A stretch of 64,000 bases of DNA from Aeromicrobium choanae (lineage in GTDB: Bacteria > Actinomycetota > Actinomycetes > Propionibacteriales > Nocardioidaceae), in NCBI RefSeq assembly GCF_900167475.1, contig NZ_LT796768.1, positions 744,001 to 808,000 of the forward strand, read 5' to 3'. Of the stretch, positions 58,291 through 64,000 are shown piece by piece. The notes beneath the pieces are model-generated. The model worked only from the letters and a program-made list of their open reading frames with translations. It searched no databases and was not told the DNA's origin. How positions within the stretch are numbered: position 1 is the first letter of the stretch; each line of letters begins with the position of its first letter. Made by a program: the position numbers and the translations under genes.

Positions 58291-59604
58291 ATGTCGAACG
58301 CGCCCGCATCCCGGCCGCACGTCCTCGTGATCGTCCAGAACCTGCCCGTCCCCCTGGATCGCCGCGTCTGGCTGGAGTGCCGGGCGCTGATCGCCGCCGG
58401 ATTCGACGTCAGCGTGATCTGCCCGAAGGGCCCCGGTGATCCGTCCGCGGAGACCCTCGACGGGGTCCGCATCCACAAGTACCGGCCCGCGCCCCAGGCC
58501 TCGGGCGCCCTGGGCTACCTGGTCGAGTTCGTCTACTCGTGGCTGCGCACCGCGTGGCTGTCGCTGCGCGTGTGGCGCGAGCGCCCCTTCCAGGCCATCC
58601 AGGCCTGCAACCCGCCCGACACCTATTGGGCTCTGGCCCGGCTGTGGCGGCGGCGCGGCGTGGCGTTCGTGTTCGACCAGCACGACCTCAATCCCGAGCT
58701 GTTCCTCTCGCGCTTCGGCGAGCCCGACTCGCTCATGCAGCGGCTGCAGTTCGCCTTCCTGAAGTGGCTCGAGCGCCGCACGTACGCCACCGCGGACCAC
58801 GTCATCTCCACGAACGAGTCGTACAAGCGGATCGCCATCGAGCGCGGCGGGTTCAGCCCCGAGGACGTCACCGTGGTGCGCAGCGGACCCGACACCTCGA
58901 CGATGCGGCCGATCCACGACCCCGACGCTCCCGCGCCGACCCGGCACACGCTGGCCTACCTCGGGATCATGGGCCCGCAGGACGGGGTCGAGACCGTGCT
59001 GGACGTCATGGACGAGCTGGTGCACCGGCGTGGACGCACCGATGTCGACGCCGTCCTCATGGGCTTCGGCGACTGCTACGAGGACCTGCGCCGGCGGTCC
59101 ACCGAGCTGGGGCTGGACGACGTCGTCACCTTCACCGGTCGGGTCGGGCCGCCCGAGATCGCTCGGCACCTCAGCGCCGCCACGGTGGGCCTGTGCCCCG
59201 ACCTCAAGACGCCGCTCAACGACGTCTCCACGATGAACAAGACGATGGAGTACATGGCGTACGCGCTGCCCACCGTCTCGTTCGACCTCGTGGAGACCCG
59301 GGTCTCGGCTGGTGAGACATGCCTCTTCGTCGAATCGGGCGACATCGCGGCGTTCACCGATGCCGTCGAGGGCCTGCTCGACGACCCGAAACTACGCGTC
59401 AGGCTCGCCCGTGAGGCCCGGGAACGGGTGGCGACCCACTTGGACTGGAAACCGCAGTCGGAGGCTTACGTCGGCGTCTGGAGGTCCCTGCTCGGTGGGA
59501 CGGTCGATGCCGGCCCGGTCAGAAAGGACTATGTGGACTTGGTCACACCGGAGGAGCTCGAGCGCTTCGTGCTCTCCCGGGGCCCGATCCCGCCTGCATC
59601 CTGA
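58291..59604 (+). CDS. Family 4-type glycosyltransferase
   Basis: A 437-residue GT-B retaining transferase. The N-terminal half has NLPVPLDRRVWLECRALIAAGFDVSVICPKG and the FDQHDLNPELF acceptor region. The C-terminal half has the donor-site pattern AYLGIMGPQDGVETVL, TGRVGPPEIARHLSAATVGLCPDLKTPLND, and E in the MEYMAYALPTVSFD helix. It probably adds a sugar to the lipid-linked repeat unit of the exopolysaccharide. TACGCT at 58278-58283 ends 7 nt before the ATG. Confidence 0.93.
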   Translation: MSNAPASRPHVLVIVQNLPVPLDRRVWLECRALIAAGFDVSVICPKGPGDPSAETLDGVRIHKYRPAPQASGALGYLVEFVYSWLRTAWLSLRVWRERPFQAIQACNPPDTYWALARLWRRRGVAFVFDQHDLNPELFLSRFGEPDSLMQRLQFAFLKWLERRTYATADHVISTNESYKRIAIERGGFSPEDVTVVRSGPDTSTMRPIHDPDAPAPTRHTLAYLGIMGPQDGVETVLDVMDELVHRRGRTDVDAVLMGFGDCYEDLRRRSTELGLDDVVTFTGRVGPPEIARHLSAATVGLCPDLKTPLNDVSTMNKTMEYMAYALPTVSFDLVETRVSAGETCLFVESGDIAAFTDAVEGLLDDPKLRVRLAREARERVATHLDWKPQSEAYVGVWRSLLGGTVDAGPVRKDYVDLVTPEELERFVLSRGPIPPAS

Positions 59605-59715
59605 GTCACTCCACCCTCACCCGAGGGCCGGTTCTCCCTGCCATTTCGCTTGCATCGCCGTGTCGGGGCGTGCGAGGGTTGGCGGGTTCACGCCTCTACA
59701 TCAAGGCCTATCTCC

Positions 59716-61338
59716 ATGCCGTTGACCCCACGTCCCCCCCGAAAGCACCGCAGGATCTCGGCCAAGCGGAAACTCTCCTTCTCGCGACGCAGCCTCGTCA
59801 TGGCGCTGCTCGCCGTCACACTGACCACCCCGGCCCTGTTCGCCGCCACGGAGCGCACCTCCGCCGCTGCGGAGACCCAGAGCCTCCTCCCCGACGATCT
59901 GCGCCCCCGCGCGCTCGGCGACTCCCGTCCATGGGAGGTGGGGCTGAAGTTCCAGGTCACCCGCCCGGCGTACGCCGAGTCGATCCAGGTGTACCGGAGC
60001 CAGACCCTCAGCCGCGGCACGATCGCGACCCTGTGGTCGCCCACCGGCTCGCCGCTGTCGACCGCGACCTTCCCGGCGTCGGGCCAGACCGGCCTGCAGA
60101 CGGTGGACCTCGACTCCCCTGTGCTGCTCGAGCCCGGTGAGAACTACGTCGTGTCCTACTCGGCGCCCCAGGGCCGCCAGCCCCAGGACCAGCGCCAGTT
60201 CACCCGCGCGGTGAGCAACGGCGTGCTGCGGGCCGCCCCGGACGCTGGCGTCTACAGCGGCCGCCTCGGCAACTACCCCACGCGGACGTACCGCGCCTCG
60301 AACTACCACGTCGACGTGGTGGTCTCCACGGGCGACGCCGGACCCACGACGCCCCCGCCGACCACGACGCCGACCACGGCTCCGACCTCGGAGCCCACCA
60401 CGACGGCGCCCACCACGGCCCCGACGACCGCGCCCACGAGCGCCCCGACCACGGGACCCACCACGGCCCCGACGACGGCACCCACCACGGCCCCGACGAC
60501 TGCTCCGACGACGCCTCCGGGAAGCCGCAACTTCCCGACGCGCGCCAACACGGGCACCCCGTCGGGCTGGACCCCCACCCGGACGATCAACGGTGACCAC
60601 AACGTCACCACGGCCGGCGCGGTGGTGGAGAACCTGCGCATCGTGAACGGCAACCTCAACATCCGCGCGGCGAACGTCACCGTGCGGCGGGTCGAGATCA
60701 GCAGCGGGCAGATCAACAACGTCTTCAGCCGCCAGTGCTCCAACGGGCTGGTCATCGAGGACACGACGATCCTGCGCGGTGCGAACGACATCGGCCAGCC
60801 GGCCATCCAGTTCGGCGGCTACACGGCCCGACGGGTCAAGATCGACGGTCCGTCCGAGGGCCTGCGCGTCGGCGGCAAGGACTACGGCTGTGGCGAGGTC
60901 CGGGTCGAGGACTCGTTCGTCAGCGTGAACGCCTACGCCGGCTGCGAGCGTGCCGGCAGCGGCATCGACTGGCACGGCGACGCGCTCCAGGGCTACAACG
61001 GCGCGAAGGTCACCGTGCGGCACTCGGTGCTCAAGCTGAACCCGACGCCGTACTGCATCGGCAACTCGGCGTTCTTCTACCCCACCCAGGGCAACACCAG
61101 CGCCGTGATCGACGACGTGCTCGTGTCCGGCGGCGGCTTCGTCTTCCGGCTCGACACCCCGGGCCAGGTCACCAACCTCAAGGTGGCCGAGGACTCCTGG
61201 ATCTACGGGCCCAGCCACAACCAGGCCTGCGGCGCCGGGATCACCTGGGGCGCGGGGAACGAGTACGTGAACTACAACGAGGGCACCGGCGCCTGGTCGT
61301 CCAGTCGCCCGCTCTCGTGCCTGGGCTTCCGCGGCTGA
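59716..61338 (+). CDS. Secreted DUF4082-Thr/Pro linker-right-handed beta-helix protein
   Basis: A 540-residue exported protein. A long basic n-region and hydrophobic core (about 26-50) form the signal peptide. Residues 60-205 are a DUF4082 beta-sandwich (PWEVGLKFQVTRPAYAESIQVYRS...SRGTIATLWSP split motif). Residues 210-268 are a Pro/Thr linker of about ten APTT-type repeats. Residues 270-540 contain short repeated strands (NLRIVNGNLNIRAANVTVRRVEIS) that suggest a pectate-lyase-like beta-helix for glycan binding or cleavage. The gene precedes a strong terminator. The 111-bp 5' spacer shows no clear regulatory RNA. Confidence 0.85.
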   Translation: MPLTPRPPRKHRRISAKRKLSFSRRSLVMALLAVTLTTPALFAATERTSAAAETQSLLPDDLRPRALGDSRPWEVGLKFQVTRPAYAESIQVYRSQTLSRGTIATLWSPTGSPLSTATFPASGQTGLQTVDLDSPVLLEPGENYVVSYSAPQGRQPQDQRQFTRAVSNGVLRAAPDAGVYSGRLGNYPTRTYRASNYHVDVVVSTGDAGPTTPPPTTTPTTAPTSEPTTTAPTTAPTTAPTSAPTTGPTTAPTTAPTTAPTTAPTTPPGSRNFPTRANTGTPSGWTPTRTINGDHNVTTAGAVVENLRIVNGNLNIRAANVTVRRVEISSGQINNVFSRQCSNGLVIEDTTILRGANDIGQPAIQFGGYTARRVKIDGPSEGLRVGGKDYGCGEVRVEDSFVSVNAYAGCERAGSGIDWHGDALQGYNGAKVTVRHSVLKLNPTPYCIGNSAFFYPTQGNTSAVIDDVLVSGGGFVFRLDTPGQVTNLKVAEDSWIYGPSHNQACGAGITWGAGNEYVNYNEGTGAWSSSRPLSCLGFRG

Positions 61339-61359
61339 CCCCGCACCGCCCGTCGTGAC

Positions 61360-61400
61360 GACGAAGCCCCGCGCACCGATCCGGTGCGCGGGGCTTCGTC
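61360..61400. terminator. Strong bidirectional terminator hairpin
   Basis: A perfect 19-bp stem (61360-61378 against 61382-61400) closes on a 3-nt loop, ATC. It lies between the convergent beta-helix gene and the Wzz-like gene. There is no long T tract on either side. Confidence 0.8.
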
Positions 61401-61413
61401 CGTGTGCGAGGGG

Positions 61414-62097
61414 TCAGACCCGAGCGAGCTCGCGGTCGTCGTCGGGAGCCACCGGCTCACGGTCGCGACGACGCTGGGCGCGACGCTCGAGCGCAGCCAC
61501 GGCCCCCAGGGTCGCACCTCCGCCGAGGGCGAGGACCATGATCTTGGCCAGCATCGGCTGCCCGCCGAGGCGCACGACGGCCGGCGACTCCGGCGAGGGC
61601 GCGATCGTCACGCGCTCGTTCGCGGCGACGTCCTGCTCGTCCTGCAGGGTCTGCAGCTCCGTGGAGATCTCGGTGAGCGCCTCGCGGTGCCGGGCTCGCG
61701 CGGTCTCGGGATCGGGCGCGGCCACCTCGATGTAGAGGGCGCGGGTGTCGAAGTACGGCGCCCACTGGACGCCGTTGTCGGGCAGCGTGATCAGCACGCC
61801 GTCGCGCACGCCGCGGCCCACCATCGTCGCGGCCGACGACGCCGTCTTGGGCAGGGCGTCCATGCCGTTGATCCGCTTGCCGACGACCCCGGCCACCGTG
61901 ATCAGGTCGGCGGCGTTGACGCGCAGCTTGTTCGGGTAGACCTGGCTGGCCGGCGCGACGAAGACGGCCTGGCCTCGCAGGTAGTACACGTCGGGGGCCG
62001 TGTCGACCGCCGCGACCGCGACGTACGTGACCGCGAGCCCCAGGACGACGACGTACCAGCGCCGGAAGGCGGCGACCAGCACGTCCCAGAAGACCAC
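61414..62097 (-). CDS. Wzz-like polysaccharide chain-length/copolymerase protein (short form)
   Basis: A 227-residue membrane protein with two transmembrane helices (about 12-32 and 185-205) enclosing an extracytoplasmic loop, the topology of Wzz/PCP proteins. The start VVFWDVLVAAFRRWYVVVLGL resembles the adjacent Wzz-like gene. There is no tyrosine-kinase domain. GGAGGAGG upstream of GTG 62097 decides the start. It faces the second Wzz-like gene across a 200-bp divergent promoter region. Confidence 0.78.
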   Translation of the reverse strand: MVFWDVLVAAFRRWYVVVLGLAVTYVAVAAVDTAPDVYYLRGQAVFVAPASQVYPNKLRVNAADLITVAGVVGKRINGMDALPKTASSAATMVGRGVRDGVLITLPDNGVQWAPYFDTRALYIEVAAPDPETARARHREALTEISTELQTLQDEQDVAANERVTIAPSPESPAVVRLGGQPMLAKIMVLALGGGATLGAVAALERRAQRRRDREPVAPDDDRELARV

Positions 62098-62174
62098 GTC
62101 ACTCCTCCTCCGGCGGCCCGAGCGTCCGCGTTCGCCCTCCAGTCTGTCACGCACACCCGTCGTTCCGGGCCGAT

Positions 62175-62191
62175 CGCGGTGTTCCACCGCG
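62175..62191. promoter_or_regulatory. Inverted repeat in the spacer of the two Wzz-like genes
   Basis: CGCGGTG (62175-62181) and CACCGCG (62185-62191) form a perfect 7-bp repeat around TTC, halfway between the two divergent start codons. A likely -10 element, TACGAT, lies 36 nt further on toward the plus-strand gene. Possible operator. Confidence 0.4.
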
Positions 62192-62297
62192 GAGCCGAAA
62201 GCCCCCGACATCGCGATCCCCTCGTTACGATGGGACCACGACGGCCGGCACAGGGTCATCGCGCGGGAGTCGGGGAACGAGATCCACTGGGGAATCG

Positions 62298-63077
62298 ATG
62301 CTGGTAGAAGTCATCAAGACGGTGCTGCGGCGCTGGTACGTCGTCGTGGCGGGCCTGCTGCTCACGGGAGTCCTGGGCTACGCGGCGTACTCGTCCACTC
62401 CCCCGGTCTACGAGGCGAGCGGCACGGTGCTGCTGCTGCCGCCCGAGGACCAGGTCAGCGGAGAGGGCATCAAGAACCCCTTCCTGCAGCTGAACAACCT
62501 CGACGTGCCGACGTCGCTCGTGGTGGCCCGTCTCAACGGCGACGAGGTCCGCGAGCAGATCCTCGAGGACCAGCCGGGCGCGCTCTACGAGGTCACCACC
62601 GACCCGACGATGCGTGGACCCGTGGTCCTGGTCCAGGTCTCGGCGCAGAGCGCCAAGGCCACCGTGGACACCCTCGAGCAGGTCCTGGCCGCCGCGCCGA
62701 CCGCGCTGGCGGACCTGCAGCGTCAGCAGGACGTGCCGAAGGGTGACTCCATCACCTCCATGCAGCTCGCCGCCGACCTCGAGGCCACGGCAGTCACCCG
62801 CGCCACCACGCGAGCCGTCGTGGCGGCGGTCGCCGTGGGCCTGGCGCTGACCGCCGGCGCCACCGCCGGCGTCGACGCGATCGCCCGTCGCCTGCGCGCG
62901 CGACGTCGCCGTCAGGCCGAGGCCGAGGCCGCGCCGGCCGACGCGTCCGAGGGTGCGGTCACCTCCGACTCGACCGACACCGACGGAGGCACCGACGCGC
63001 CCGGCAACGAGCAGACGTGGGAGCCCCCGGAGGAGGAGCTCGCCGCCCAGAGCCCCCGGAGCCTCACCCCGCCATGA
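62298..63077 (+). CDS. Wzz-like polysaccharide chain-length protein
   Basis: A 259-residue protein of the same layout as its divergent neighbour: LVEVIKTVLRRWYVVVAGLLLTGVLGYAAYSSTPPVYEASGTVLL at the start in pieces, a second helix at about 171-193, and an acidic, disordered cytoplasmic tail (about 205-259). It is coupled to the O-antigen ligase gene by ATGA. It probably sets polymer length in a Wzy-dependent system. No tyrosine cluster or kinase is seen. Confidence 0.82.
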   Translation: MLVEVIKTVLRRWYVVVAGLLLTGVLGYAAYSSTPPVYEASGTVLLLPPEDQVSGEGIKNPFLQLNNLDVPTSLVVARLNGDEVREQILEDQPGALYEVTTDPTMRGPVVLVQVSAQSAKATVDTLEQVLAAAPTALADLQRQQDVPKGDSITSMQLAADLEATAVTRATTRAVVAAVAVGLALTAGATAGVDAIARRLRARRRRQAEAEAAPADASEGAVTSDSTDTDGGTDAPGNEQTWEPPEEELAAQSPRSLTPP

Positions 63078-64000
63078 GCTCGTCCGTCCGGTCTCCGGCG
63101 CGGATGGACTCGGTCACCTGGCTCCTGCTCTACCTGACCATCCTGTACGCGATCCCGTCGCGGCTGGTCGTCCCCGCGCTCGGCAGCGCCGGATCGCCGT
63201 CGATGCTGGTCGGCCTGATCAGCCTCGGCGGCTGGGCGCTCTACCAGGTGGGGCGCACCACCAGCCAGAGTCACGCGCGCGAGGTGCTGCCCGTCCGGCG
63301 CGCCCTGTTCGGCTTCGTGGCCTGCGTCGCGATCACCTACGTCGTGGCGATGTCCCGGCCGATCGACTTCGACGAGATCAGCCCCGTGAACGTCGCGATG
63401 GCGGTCGTGCTCTCGTGGTCGGGCACGCTGCTGGTCGCCCACGACGGCATCTCCTCGATGGAGCGCGCACGCACCCTGGCGACGGGCCTGGCCTGGGCCG
63501 GCGGCCTGATGGCGTTCCTGGGCATCCTGCAGGTCGTCACGAGCGACCCCATCATCAACCGGATCTCCATCCCGGGCCTGTCCGCCGCGCAGTTCGAGGT
63601 GTTCACGCGCGGCGAGACCATCCGGCCCTCGGCCACCGCGACGCACCCGATCGAGTTCGGCGTGATCATGGCGATGATGCTGCCGTTCACGCTGCACGCG
63701 GCGTTCCACACCACGCACGGGCGACGGCTGCTGCAGTGGATCCCCACGCTCATGGTGGGCGTCACGATCGCCCTGACCTTCTCGCGCTCCGCGTACGTCA
63801 GCGCCGCCGTCGCCGCGGCGGTGCTGGTGATCGGCTGGCCGCGCGAGCGCCGCCGGCTGTTCCTCGCCGGCGCCTTCGCGATGGCCGTGGTGCTGTTCGC
63901 CGCCGTGCCGCGGCTGTTCGGCACGATCCAGTCGCTGTTTCGCAACGTCGGCACCGATCCGAGCATCACGTCGCGCACCGACAGCTACGAGATCGCGTGG
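63074..64000 (+). CDS. O-antigen ligase/polymerase-family protein, 3' end beyond window
   Basis: 309 codons run open to the window edge. Starting MSSSVRSPARMDSVTWLLLYL, it contains eight or more hydrophobic helices and the region ATHPIEFGVIMAMMLPFTLHAAF and LTFSRSAYVSAAVAAAVLV, typical of the Wzy_C/WaaL family that polymerises or ligates lipid-linked glycans. The C-terminal large periplasmic loop and end are missing here. ATG 63074 overlaps the Wzz-like stop. Confidence 0.85.
   Translation, partial: MSSSVRSPARMDSVTWLLLYLTILYAIPSRLVVPALGSAGSPSMLVGLISLGGWALYQVGRTTSQSHAREVLPVRRALFGFVACVAITYVVAMSRPIDFDEISPVNVAMAVVLSWSGTLLVAHDGISSMERARTLATGLAWAGGLMAFLGILQVVTSDPIINRISIPGLSAAQFEVFTRGETIRPSATATHPIEFGVIMAMMLPFTLHAAFHTTHGRRLLQWIPTLMVGVTIALTFSRSAYVSAAVAAAVLVIGWPRERRRLFLAGAFAMAVVLFAAVPRLFGTIQSLFRNVGTDPSITSRTDSYEIAW

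Noticed and set aside
59605..59715. Cyclic-di-GMP or other riboswitch before the beta-helix gene
   Set aside because: A GC-rich leader is present, but I could not draw the conserved core of any class.
60350..60530. Tandem ACGGC/CCGAC-type DNA repeats
   Set aside because: Explained by the Pro/Thr linker of the secreted beta-helix protein.

Overview
The window comes from the chromosome of a high-GC actinobacterium, most likely a member of Nocardioidaceae (Aeromicrobium/Nocardioides type). This rests on the base composition, mycothiol metabolism (Mca amidase, an Rv2466c-type DsbA protein), the conserved block mfd - LCP - SurA-like lipoprotein - mazG - eno - ftsB - DUF501 - ppx, and the frequent TAnnnT hexamer placed 6-7 nt before start codons (leaderless transcription). 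The genus is an inference. There are no rRNA genes, prophage structural modules, CRISPR arrays or recognisable transposases.

Layout. 1-8.7 kb: tRNA-Pro, molybdopterin genes (moaE-moaA, moaD opposed), a P-loop kinase, tRNA-Gly, a SpoIIE-type phosphatase, nei-like glycosylase with rpiB, a CDP-glycerol transferase, and a thiol pair (DsbA-like plus GCS2 ligase). 8.8-16.7 kb: pepN, PhoH-PIN, cis-prenyltransferase, hemolysin III, DUF255 protein. 16.8-18.9 kb: a lower-GC two-gene accessory insert, MazG-like pyrophosphohydrolase plus a GIY-YIG/DUF2075 helicase fusion, which is the best candidate for an undescribed defence-type system. 18.9-29 kb: small enzymes, a 40-residue cysteine-rich protein, mca/DUF4307/greA, ilvA, msrA, mug, and a secreted collagen-like protein ending in a phage tail-collar domain. 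29.5-41 kb: an SDR-P450 operon with a palindromic operator, pirin and tyrosine phosphatase, Bax1, PadR-HAAS, trmB, a class I tRNA with anticodon UAA, a 2-hydroxyacid dehydrogenase and ppx. 41-51.5 kb: the conserved mfd-to-ppx block, interrupted by an opposed cytosine-permease/cysteine-hydrolase pair.

51.5-64 kb is a surface-glycan region. A freestanding acyl carrier protein, asparagine synthase, NAD synthase-like amidotransferase, AMP ligase, hexapeptide acetyltransferase, glycosyltransferase, secreted DUF4082/beta-helix protein, two Wzz-like proteins and a truncated O-antigen ligase surround acpS. The simplest reading is synthesis of an exopolysaccharide that is acylated or amidated through a carrier-bound intermediate. 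The acpS gene beside the carrier protein could supply its phosphopantetheine arm.

Three intergenic spacers carry related palindromic repeats built around TCTCGATAC/GTATCGAGA. Perfect hairpins separate several convergent gene pairs. Many operons are coupled by ATGA/GTGA overlaps.
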